Shown piece after piece: positions 1 through 17,095 of a DNA stretch of 64,000 nucleotides; positions within the stretch are counted from its first letter, which is position 1; each line of letters starts with the position of its first letter. Source of the DNA: Ricinus communis (taxonomy: Eukaryota > Streptophyta > Magnoliopsida > Malpighiales > Euphorbiaceae); assembly GCF_019578655.1 (NCBI RefSeq), contig NC_063262.1, forward strand, positions 5,029,582-5,093,581. The letters are read 5' to 3'. Under the pieces are notes generated by a model. The model worked only from the letters and a program-made list of their open reading frames with translations. It was not told where the DNA came from and did no database searches. Position numbers and translations under genes: made by a program.

Positions 1-1
1 A

Positions 2-3000
2 GAACAAGACAGTAGAAGGTGCGACTATTGTGGCAAACCAAGGCATACTAGAGAAACATGCTGGAAACTTCATGGTTGCCCACCACGTGGTCGAGTGGGA
101 AAAAAATCTAGTAGTGCACGGCCGCAAGCTCATGTCTCTGAAACCCTTGACATTGAATTTCCAAGAGAAATCAACCCTTCTGGTGGACTTTCCAATGAAG
201 AATTGAAAATTCTTAAACTTCTTATAGCTAAGTTTGAATCCCCTTCCACTGCAGCTACTGCTTCCACTCCTTCATCTTACCTTGCACATTCAGGTATACC
301 ACATCTAGCCTTACATGCTAGGCATACTAATACTTGCGATACTCCTAGTGAATCATGAATTTTAGATTCTGGAGCATCTGATCATATGACCAGTTCTCGA
401 AAAAAATTCTTCACTTACAATTCTTGTTCAGGTCATGAAAGAGTCCATATTGCGGATGGATCCTTGTCTCCCATCATCGGGAAAGGTTCTATAAGTTGTA
501 CTTCATCTATTAACCTACCACTTGCCTTGCATATTCCTGGTTTCTCACATAATTTGTTATCTGTTAGTGCTCTTACAAGAGATTTAAACTGTAAGATTGA
601 ATTTTTTCCTTCTCATTCTGTCATACAGGAATTGAGCACCGGGAAAACGATTGGCTATGGTAGCGTACATAATGGCTTGTATCAGTTACATGAAGGACCA
701 ATTTCTAAGGCTTTACTAGGTGAATCTGAATCAGCTCCTCATCAAATTATTCAATGGCATAGGCGTTTAGGATACCTTCATTTTCTGTTTTAGAAAGGTG
801 TTATCTTCATTTATTTAAGCAATGTGATCTAAAGACCTTAGTTTGTGATGCATGTGAATTTGCTAAGCATACTAGAACTTCATATCCTTCAACTAATAAT
901 AAAAGTTTAGTGCCTTTTGAGATGATTCATTCAAATGTATAGGGCCCCAGCCCAGTAGTTTCTTTATCTGGGTATAAATGGTTTGTGACATTTATTGATT
1001 GCCACAGTAGGATGACATGGGTGTATTTGATGCGTGCCAAAAATGAAGTTTTTTCTTGCTTTCAGTCTTTCCATAGAATGATTAGTACACAATTTAGTGC
1101 TAAGGTGAAAATTTTCCGAACTGATAATGGTACAGAGTATATGGAGAAAACCTTCCATAGCTATTTAGACACTCATGGGATTATTCACCAAACTAGTTGT
1201 GTTAATACTGCTACTCAAAATGGAGTATCTAAACGAAAGAACAGGCATCTCTTAGAAGTTGCTAGGGCTCTTATGTTCACCATGCATGTTCCTAAGGCTT
1301 ATTGGATTGATGCGATTCTTACAGCTGCTTATTTAATCAATCGTATGCCATTAAGAACCTTGAATTTTAGGTGTCCTATAGAACTTATCCAGGGCAATAA
1401 CTCTCACATTATCTCTCCAAAGGTTTTTGGATGTGTTTGTTTTGCGCATAAGAACTATGGAGAAAAATTAGATCCTAGAGCCTTAAAATGTGTTTTTATT
1501 AGCTATTCACCTACTCAAAAGGGATATAAATGTTATCACTCTTCGTCTAGAAAGGTGTATGTGAGTATGGATGTCACCTTCCGTAAGTCATAAGCCTTTT
1601 ATCCACCATCACCTCTTCAGGGGGAAAATATGATCATCTAGAAGATGCGATTCCTCTTGGTCAACCTATACTTGAGTTGCCTATGTATAATGGTCAGGGG
1701 GAGCATGGAAGTGGTGATAATACTTATGATGGAGATCATATTCAAACTGATGCTGAAAAAATACTTGAACGAGCAAGGAAAAGATTGGACAAACCTAATC
1801 TATTAAGGTACTCAAGCAAGAAAAGGGAGGATACTACTCTTCATAGCCAATCACCCAACCCGGGCTCAACTCCTATGGATTCAGGTAATCTATCTCCTCC
1901 TTCTAACTTGTCTAATGAACTTCCATCTCTTAATTCATGTGATAATAATCTTGATCTTCCAATAGCTGTCAGTAAAGGAGTTAGATCTTGTATTCAACAT
2001 TCTATCTCTAACTTTGTTTCGTATAAAGATTTGTCTCTTTCCTATAGAGCCTTCTTGTCTTCTTTGCATTCTATCTCTATACCACAGGGATGGGAGGAAG
2101 CTGTTAACGATCCTAAATGGAAAGATGCTATGGTGGAAGAAATGAAAGCCTTGGTAAAGAATGGAACATGGGAGGTTGTCGACATGCCATTCAAAAAAAA
2201 AACCAGTAGGATGTAAATGGGTATTCACAGTGAAGCATAGGGCAAATGGCTCCATTGAAAGGTTAAAGGCGCGACTGGTGGCAAAAGGTTTCACCCAAAC
2301 CTATGTCATTGACTACCAAGCCAAGATGAATTCAATAACAGTGCTCTTAACTTGTGCTGCAAATCTTGGATGGGATCTTCATTAGTTCGATGTTAAAAAT
2401 GCCTTCCTACATGGTAACTTGGAAGAAGAAGTCTATACGGAAATTCCTCCAAGTTTTTCCAATCAAGAAACTGAAGGGAAGGTATACAGATTAAAGAAAG
2501 CCTTATATGGTCTGAAACAGTCCCCTGGAGATTGGTTTGATAGGTTTAATAAAGCAATCATTGAAGGAGACATTGCTTTTGCTAATTCGAATTGCTTTTG
2601 GTTACAAACAAAGCCATGCAAATCATACTATGTTCATCAAATATCTCCAAGGGAGGATTACCATTCTCATTGTATATGTTAATGATATAGTGATAACAGG
2701 TGATAATCAAGAAGAAATGACCAGGCTGAAGAAGTATTTGGCCACAGAGTTTGAGATCAAAGATCTGGGTAAATTACGATATTTTCTTGGGATAGAAGTT
2801 GCTCGATCAGAAAAGGGTATATTCATCTCCCAAAGAAAATATGTCATTGATTTGCTAAAGGAAACAGGAATGCTAGGCTGTAAACCTGTTGACACTCCCA
2901 TTGAAGCTAATCATAGGCTGAAAGAAAATGTCGAAGAATTAGTTGACATTGATCGATATCAACGACTGGTTGGGAGATTGATTTATCTTTCTCATACACG

Positions 3001-3628
3001 GCCTGACATTGCTTATGTGGTAAGTATAGTCAGCCAATTTATGCATAGTCCCCGAACTATACATCTTGATGCTGTTTTTCGAATTTTAAGGTATCTCAAG
3101 TCTAGTCCGGGTAAAGGAATACTTTTTGTGAATAATGGTCATTTACGAATTGAAGCATATTCTGATGCTGATTGGGCGGGCTCTCCTAATGATAGAAGCT
3201 CCACTTCTAGTTATTGTGCCTTCATAGGTGGAAATTTGGTCACTTGGAGAAGCAAACAACAAAGTGTAGTGGCTAGGTCAAGTGCTGAAGCAGAATACAG
3301 AGCAATGGCGCAAGGAGTATGTGAACTGTTATGGCTTAAGAAGTTAATGCAAGATCTACATCTTCTGGAAGAGGAGTGTGTGTTGTTACATTGTGATAAT
3401 AAGGCAGCCATAAGTATTGCTTATAACCCAGTACAACATGATCGTACAAAGCATGTTGAGATTGATCAATTCTTCATCAAAGAAAAGTTAGAATATCAAA
3501 GTCTCAGAATCAGCTACACAAATTCAAAAAATCAATTAGGTGATGTATTTACCAAGGGGTTATGTACTGGATTGTTTCATTCTTTTGTATGCAAGATGGG
3601 TATGGCTGATATACATACACCATCTTAA
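2..3628 (+). pseudogene. copia-1 gag-pol polyprotein, degenerate
   Basis: The polyprotein is broken in many places. The gag zinc knuckle (CX2CX4HX4C) is at 20-61 and the protease DSGA motif at 365-376, just after a TGA at 356-358 that replaces an expected Trp. A frameshift lies near 770 and a TAG at 940-942. In the integrase, the first catalytic Asp is Asn (AAT, 934-936), the second Asp is intact (1123-1125), and the Glu 36 residues later is Lys (AAA, 1231-1233). Further lesions are a stop and frame change near 1593-1677, a length change in an A-run near 2192-2202, an in-frame deletion of about six codons near 2320, a TAG at 2383-2385 and a frameshift near 2560. The RT box reads YVND (2675-2686) instead of YVDD. 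RNase H runs to the stop at 3628. The element cannot be autonomous. Confidence 0.9.
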
Positions 3629-3635
3629 GAGGGAG

Positions 3636-3846
3636 TGTTGACAGTTGTTCCCATGTTTTTAGGGCTTAATTTTAGGAGTTAATTAGTATTGACTCTTGAT
3701 TGTAGGAGTCAATCATGCATATCACTGTCAATTAGGCAGTAGTGATTCTTTTTTTTTAGAGATGTGTGAACCCTATAAATAGAGATTAATGGGTGTAGAA
3801 ATAAACAACAGAAACTATTAAATTTCTTCTTGTCCTAAAAACTTCA
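3636..3846 (+). repeat. 3' LTR of copia-1
   Basis: The LTR starts with TGTTGACAG directly after the polypurine tract at 3628-3635. A CTATAAATA box lies near 3771-3781, as expected for the LTR promoter. The right end is placed at a CA near 3846, giving about 211 bp, but without the 5' LTR this end is a guess. Confidence 0.6.
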
Positions 3847-4018
3847 CTTACTAAGGGAAGAAACAGGGAAGACAATGAAATCTAAAATCCTTCATGCAAA
3901 TAAAATTTGAAATAGATTATTTTCTTCTATCAATTTTAACCTTCGCTATATCTTTGTCATTATTAGACTACCTATTGCAACTTAAACATCATAGCAAAAT
4001 GAGGGTGTAATTAGTTAC

Positions 4019-10972
<6,954 letters not shown>

Positions 10973-12211
10973 CTTTTACTTTTTCTTCTTCTTTTTCTTT
11001 TTCTTTTTTCCTTCCCCGACAGTTGTTCAGTGAGTTCGACAACGACAATAGAAGAAGTGCCGAATGAAGATGGGCTTTCTTTCAGTTGGGCCTGGCCTGA
11101 ATAACAGATGGCCTATTAGCACATTTGTTTTATTTTTTTTGTTAAGAAAAGTTTTCTGCACGTTTCTTGAAACTCTTTTACGGTCAAAAGAAAAAATTTC
11201 TTACAGTTTCTGTTTTTCGATTTTTTTTGTTTAAATGATGTTGTTTTAAATTTCGTTAGAAAAATATATCAAAAATATATACCTATAAAATATTCAAAAA
11301 ATATTTTATTAAAAATTTGTATTATTGTGACTTCTTTTTCTATTTTTTATTTTTTTATTTTTTAAATTTTCATCAGAAAAAAATTAAAAATATAATCTAG
11401 AAGATATTAAAAGAAAAAGATACTAAAAATATATCTATAAGATATCAAAATAATATTATTTTTAATTTGTATCATTGTGAATTCAATTTTTATTTAGATC
11501 TTTTTACTTTTTAAGAATTTCATTAGACAAAAATGCTAAAAAATATACCTAATATATACCAAAAGTTTATTTATTTTTATTTATATTATTATGAATTTAC
11601 CTTTTAGAATTTCGTTAAAAAAAATTAAAAGTATATCTAAAAGATATCAAAATTTATTTATTTTGTATTACTATGAATTTACCTTTTAGAATTTCGTCCG
11701 AAAAAATATATTAAAAATTATACCTATAAGATATCGATAGAATATATGATTTTAACTTGTATTACTGTGAAATCGACCAAATGAGATAAATTTATTATTT
11801 TTATTTTATACTTTTACGTTTGATATTCGTTAATTGAATGATTTTTTTTTTTATAACAGCTAGAGTGTTTTGATAATATATAAATATATTTTTTAAAAAA
11901 TATATTAAATACAGTTTAAAATATATAAAGATATAACTAGAACTAAATTTAAAAAATATTTAACGATAACAAATATACTAAAAAGATACCAATAAAATAT
12001 CAAAAGGACACTATAACACAATTTCAAGAAATATCATATAAATAAATTTTTTTAAAAATTGTAAAAAAGTAAATTGAAAAAAATAGACCGTAAAAAGAAT
12101 ACCATAAAAACAAAAATTTATACGGATTTTCCGAAATTATGTAAAATTCCTTTTGTTAAATCCAAATAATGGCAGTAGCTTCTAACTGTATATAAGCCTC
12201 TAGAGTCATTT
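10973..12211. other. DUS2 5' flank and AT-rich spacer
   Basis: Immediately upstream of the DUS2 ATG the leader is purine-rich on the gene strand (polypyrimidine TTC/TTTTC tract at 10972-11015 on plus). From about 11105 the sequence becomes very AT-rich and contains the degenerate repeats listed separately. I see no coding sequence. Confidence 0.6.
11251..11785. repeat. degenerate AT-rich tandem repeat, about five units
   Basis: About five diverged copies follow each other at roughly 11251, 11370, 11518, 11612 and 11692, with a period of 80-150 bp. Each runs: TTTCGTTAGAAAAA-like start, then TATACCTATAAGATATC-like middle, then TTTGTATTATTGTGA-like end. Copies 3-5 also share GAATTTACCTTTTAGAA. 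The units are too diverged for a recent satellite array. No coding potential. Confidence 0.6.
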
Positions 12212-12618
12212 TTCGTGATTAGAGATGGCAACGGGTCGGATCTGGACCGAATCCGACTGGATCCAGATCCAGATCCGTTTTTGGACCCTGGATCCAGATC
12301 CAGATCCGTCGGGTCTGAAAAGTTAGGATCCAGATCCGTTGGATCCTACGGATCCGAGTCCAAAACAGATCCTAAACGGATCTTGCTGATTTTATCTTTT
12401 TTTTTTCAAAAGTTATAGAATTCACATAAAAAAACGCATACGTTATACTTTTCAAGCCTCCCTCAAATAGTACAGGTTCAAATGTTATACTAATCCAATA
12501 ATACAAAACAACTTATACAAACTCAACAATCCAATAATACATGTCTTTTGAATAACGATACAAATTAGCATCATCAACATTCATCTCCTAATAGCACCTT
12601 GCACCAACTACCAAAAGG

Positions 12619-12838
12619 CTAATACTCTTCATCACTACTAACATCATCAACATCCTACAATAGAAAAACAACCAAAGAGAATAATTAGGGATTGGATAAG
12701 AACTAAAAGTAAATGTTTATATATTAATATAACTTTTTAAATATTACCATATCAATGATATCAACTACATCCATCCCTTGTGCATCATTATCATCCTCAC
12801 AATCTTCCGTAATAGTTGAACATGAAAGGGATCCTTCA
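12619..12838 (-). pseudogene. C-terminal tail of a hAT transposase (remnant)
   Basis: On the minus strand an open stretch encoding TEDCEDDNDAQGMDVVDII ends at a GT donor (exon lower end 12748). After an intron it joins a 36-nt exon at 12654-12619 encoding DVDDVSSDEEY and a stop. An acidic tail ending in SSDEE-like residues just after a small last intron is typical of the C-terminus of plant BED-finger hAT transposases. The BED finger, DDE catalytic core and dimerisation domain are absent. The upper boundary is approximate. Confidence 0.6.
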
Positions 12839-13283
12839 AAATTGTCTTTGTCATAAATAATTAAAATTACATTAAATACTTAAATTTCAATTGCTCAGCA
12901 AGTCGGGAGAATTTCGGCTATTGTCTGATATTATTTTCACAACTTAATATTTAGCTAAATCAACATTATTAAGCCTATGAACTCATGAACATTATAAATA
13001 TATTATAAAACAAACCAATGTATGATAAATTAACCAAAAGTTACGAACCTTAATTCAACAAAAATTACGAACATCAGCATTCAACAAAAAAGGATTTCAA
13101 TTTTTTAATAAAAGCATAAAACCCCTTTTTCCAGATCTGTAAAAATTATTAATTAATCCGATTTTTCAAGATTATTCATACAAATTAAGAATTGATTCAT
13201 AAAAAATTAAACCAATTGATTGATAAATTGATATTCGGTTATGTATAAAGAAAAAAAATACTGTAAATTATTTCACGAACTGA

Positions 13284-13376
13284 CTTCAATGGAGGAGAGA
13301 GACTGAATTGTTGGCTTCAATGGAGGAGAGAGACTGAACTGTTGGCTTCAATGGAGGAGAAGGCATATGCAGTGGA
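13284..13376. repeat. 31-bp tandem repeat inside the hAT element
   Basis: CTTCAATGGAGGAGAGAGA starts at 13284 and 13315, and a partial third copy starts at 13346, giving a period of 31 bp. The copies differ by only a few bases, so this is a local expansion within the transposon. Confidence 0.8.
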
Positions 13377-13695
13377 TTCGCATGAAGCAATACAGAATTC
13401 CAGAGTCTACACTACACTCTACAGAGTACTAGAGAGGGAAGTTAGAATTAGGGAATTTAGGATTTGGGGCCTTTGAGATATTGGCTTAAGTTAGAGTTGT
13501 TATTAGAGCCTTAGACAATCAGATTCAATATAAAAAATATTGAAATTATAAATTAAACGGGTAAACGGATCCGTTTTTTCAAAGAAGGATCCGGATCCGT
13601 CGGGTCCAAAATTTTAAGATCCATATCCGTGAAAACGGATCTGGATCCACGGATCCGGGTCGGGTCCAGGATCCATTACCATCCCTAGTCGTGAT

Positions 13696-16600
13696 ACACT
13701 CATCCATGACTCATCACGAGCTTAAAGGAATGCTTTGAAAATTAGGAGAGAATATCATAAATATTTATTTTTTTTATTAATTTTCTAATTTTTTTATTTT
13801 TACTATGTTAAAATATTAAAAAAATATTTTTTTATATTTTTTAAATTTACAATTTTAATTGATTTTAGTCTTTCTTTTATTGTTCTTGAGTAAAACAAAC
13901 CGAAAAATAATTAAAAAATAACAGCAAATAAAAATAATTAAAAATAATTACACCGTAAATTTAATAAAAGAATTAGAGAAACGATATTTAAAAAAAAATA
14001 CAATAAAAATAATATTTTTATTAATTTTAGAATATTTAAAAAAAATTATTGAATTGGGGATTAATCATGTAAAATAAAATTGTCCCCGTGCTTACCATTT
14101 ATTGAGAATAAACTAGAAAACTTTTTGAATGCCATACTACCAGGTGGAATTATACAGCAGTCACAAATCCTGCTAAATAGATATATCCTAAACCCTAAAT
14201 TACTTCCTTTAACTTTTTATTTGTCTTCTTGTCTAAATAAAAACATAAGAAAATAGAGGAAAATACGTAATGACTTTCAAGCCAACAGCTTCTTGAATGT
14301 GCAGCAGTGTCTCATTCTGGTTTTTTATGTTCCCAAGATTAAAGAATCCGAATCTGAAAAGAAAAGCGCAGCCAAACACTATCCAAATCTGCAGAATAGT
14401 TCCAAGTTGGAAGACAGAATTGGCACATCTTCTCGTTGCCACCAAATTTTTATACTCAACTGGTGCAGTCCCCTCCTGTTCCCAACACCAATGCACTCCT
14501 GGACAGGTTTTAACTAGTACAACCATATCCATATCAATCCAACGTAAAGAAGCAAATGTGGAGCAAAGAATTCTCTTTAGGAGGCTAAAGGCTCGTAGTT
14601 TCTTATTCTTTTCTATTAATTTATGGAGGCCCAATGAGTAATTATATAATTCTTTTTTGACGGGTCAAAGACACGTAGTACTATTCTCTTTACAGGTGTC
14701 AAATCTGGAAATATTGAAAGAACATTTTCTATCCTGTGGAGGAGGCACTAGTTTGAATATTCAGACGTTTCCATTCCTTTCATTGCTTTAGTTACAAGAA
14801 TAAATCAAAGTTCTTTCTCGGCCTATGCATTTGTCAATTCAGTGAGGGGTTTCTGATTACTGTTTATGTGCAGAAACAGAGTCTTTAAAGACATTCAAAC
14901 AAGGTGATTGACGCTTGTTCTGATTTCTCTCTTAATTTATTTGAGATGTTGGATTATTTCATCAGGGAAACAAGGTTTCGATACTTGAATATGACATGTA
15001 ATCTTGATAGGTGTAATGGAATCTAAATAGCTATTTATGATTGAAAATAAACCCTTTTTTTTAAGGGACTGAAATAAACTTGGTATATCTAATTTATTCT
15101 ATATTACTATTTATGATTAGACTCAAATATATACTAAGTTAATATCCAGTTAATTGTTATTTTAATTTATGATATATTTTATTTTTATTTTTAATTGTTC
15201 ATCTTTAAACTCTTAAATTCCGCATTCATTTTAATGTAGAATTTCAAGTTTAAATTTCAATTTCAGTCATCTGTCCATTCATTCTACTATGGTTGTTATC
15301 ATTACAATTATAGATATCTTCAATTCGTAAAATTGAAGTTGAATTTTTTAATTTAAAAAATATGCAAATATATAAAATTTAACTAATACTAAATTAAATA
15401 CATCCAATAAAAATTCAATGAAAAATAAAATTGACATTTTATCTTATAAGATTAGAAAACTTTATTAATTAAAAATAAATATTTTAATTATATTTATATA
15501 ATCTAATAAAAAGTATTGGTATTAAACTTTTTTATTGATTATTATTTAATTAGAAAATAACTTATTAATTAAAATTTTATATTATCGAATTAGAATTATT
15601 ATTTCATTAGAAACGTAACATATTAGTTAAAGCATTAACATAAAAATTTAGGTAAAATATAATAATTCACAAAAATCGTAAACTTACACATTAGCATAAT
15701 GCATACATATAAAAGTAAGTGCAGATATATGTATCAAAATTTCTATGCCTCAACATTTATATATCTTCAAGTTGTCTGCCTGCACATTTATTCAATAAAT
15801 TATAACTAGAAAATATTATTATTATCTTAAAAACACAACTAGTTATTTATATATTTTTTATTTTAATATATATTATTTAATTTTTATTTATCAGATTTTT
15901 AGGAAAGTGAAAATAAAAAAATATATTATTATATAGCTAATACTTAGCTATTAATATAATTTGATAAAAAATTAAATTTTATTTTCTAAATATTTAAATA
16001 TAAATATATTAGTCACTAAAATATTTTAGTTAATTGAGTAAAATATTTTTATCTAGCCTCTTTTGAGTAAGTTAGTCCTTTTCCAGTAAAGAAATCTGTA
16101 TTGTTGACTTTTCAATAACGTTTTTCATTATACAATTCAATAAAAAATCTCTATTCTTTATGAAAGTTTTGCTTCCTCTTTCTATTTAATTGGAATAATT
16201 ATATTTTTAGTGTATAAATTAATTAAATAATAATAATTTAGTGATTTAATTTTTAAAATTAATAATTAAATATAATTTGTAGATAACAATATAATATTTT
16301 TAACAGGTCATACATTATAAATACCAACGTGAACTTTTTTTAAATCAAATGAGATGGAAAATTAGAAGCCCTTGGTAATAATGTGTTGCCAAACTAATGA
16401 AATGATAAAATATAAACACATTTTTATCAAGTTATTAAAGTTTTATAATGCAATAAAATATTAGAATTCGTGAATTAGGATTAAACACTAAAATTACTAA
16501 ATTAGATATTAATAATTTGAATTACTAAATTTCTATCAATCTATAATATTTTCCCTATATAATCTTCCTGACACAAGCAAAGATCACCATCATCTCTATA

Positions 16601-16767
16601 ACTTTTTTTCTTTTTTTTTTACAACATACACAGAGAGAGCAAAATCTAGAGTGAGAATTAAGAAAAAGACATTCAAAAAACATATAAGAGATAGAATTTA
16701 TTCCAAGCTCATATTATTAATAAATTTATTTTAATTTTTAATATATTCAACAATATTTTATCTCTTA
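13696..16767. other. gene-poor AT-rich intergenic DNA
   Basis: Long AT-rich stretches with runs of A and T and no recognisable gene, RNA or transposon end. The only open frames of note are around 14233-14641 (listed separately). From about 15060 to 16560 I see only low-complexity AT-rich sequence. Confidence 0.55.
14233..14634 (-). other. unassigned open frame, 133 codons
   Basis: A minus-strand frame of 133 codons stays open in a locally less AT-rich patch. It includes a Trp-rich stretch (GVHWCWEQEGTAPVEYKNLV) and a hydrophobic segment (ILQIWIVFGCAFLFRFGF) that could span a membrane. I do not recognise a family. The plus strand is also open for 114 codons over the same bases (14297-14641), which weakens the coding case. 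It may be an exon relic or chance. Confidence 0.2.
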
Positions 16768-17095
16768 TTTCGAGTATCAGGCTCTACGGTGTTGAAATAA
16801 CCCATGCCATATTCCCAGGAAAAGCTCGAAAGACCTTCAACAAAAGGATACCTGTACCCGAAACCGACACAGGTAGATAGGTAGAGAACACCTAGGGGCA
16901 CGAGACAACTCTCTCTAAGGAACTCGGTAAAATAGCCCTGTAACTTCAGGAGAAGGGGTACCTCCTCACAAAGGAGGTCGCAGTGACCAGGCCAGACCGA
17001 CTGTTTACTAAAAACACAGATCTCCACAAAGTCGTAAGACTATGTATGAGGGCTGACGCCTGCACAGTGCCGAAAGGTCAAGAAAGTTGGTGACC
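16768..17095 (+). pseudogene. nuclear insertion of plastid DNA (NUPT): 23S rRNA fragment
   Basis: About 328 bp match the central-to-3' part of plant plastid 23S rRNA. Recognisable blocks in order include AACCCATGCCATA, CAGGAAAAGCTCGAA, GTACCTGTACCCGAAACCGA, CGAGACAACTCTCTCTAAGG, GGTCGCAGTGACCAGGCC, ACTGTTTACTAAAAACACAG and GTCGTAAGAC, ending at GTTGGTGACC. Compared with the conserved plastid sequence as I recall it, the changes are mostly C-to-T or G-to-A, the pattern of methylated-cytosine decay after transfer to the nucleus. The surrounding DNA is plain AT-rich nuclear sequence, so the fragment is isolated and non-functional. Confidence 0.9.

Larger units (their letters stand above)
1..3846 (+). 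mobile_element. Ty1/copia LTR retrotransposon (copia-1), 3' portion
   Basis: The window opens inside a copia element: a gag zinc knuckle at 20-61 is followed in order by protease, integrase, reverse transcriptase and RNase H, the Ty1/copia order. A purine tract (AAGAGGGAG) and a TGTTGACAG terminus at 3636 mark the 3' LTR. The 5' LTR, primer-binding site and most of gag lie off the left edge, so the target-site duplication cannot be checked. The right end near 3846 is approximate because only one LTR is visible. The element is oriented opposite to the DUS2 gene and sits in the intron after the last visible DUS2 exon. Confidence 0.9.
12220..13687. mobile_element. non-autonomous hAT DNA transposon
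   Basis: The ends are imperfect terminal inverted repeats: TAGAGATGGCAACGGGT on the left and, read on the minus strand, TAGGGATGGTAATGGAT on the right. Flanking 8-bp sequences TTCGTGAT (12212-12219) and GTCGTGAT (13688-13695) match at 7 of 8 bases, the target-site duplication length of hAT elements. Both subterminal regions (about 12235-12385 and 13555-13675) are crowded with GGATCC and AGATCC repeats in inverted orientation, likely transposase-binding sites. The 1.47-kb interior keeps only the tail of a transposase gene, so the element would depend on transposase in trans. Confidence 0.87.

Noticed and set aside
16758..17027. 89-codon open frame on the minus strand
   Set aside because: It lies entirely within the plastid 23S rRNA-like fragment and is a shadow of structural RNA sequence.
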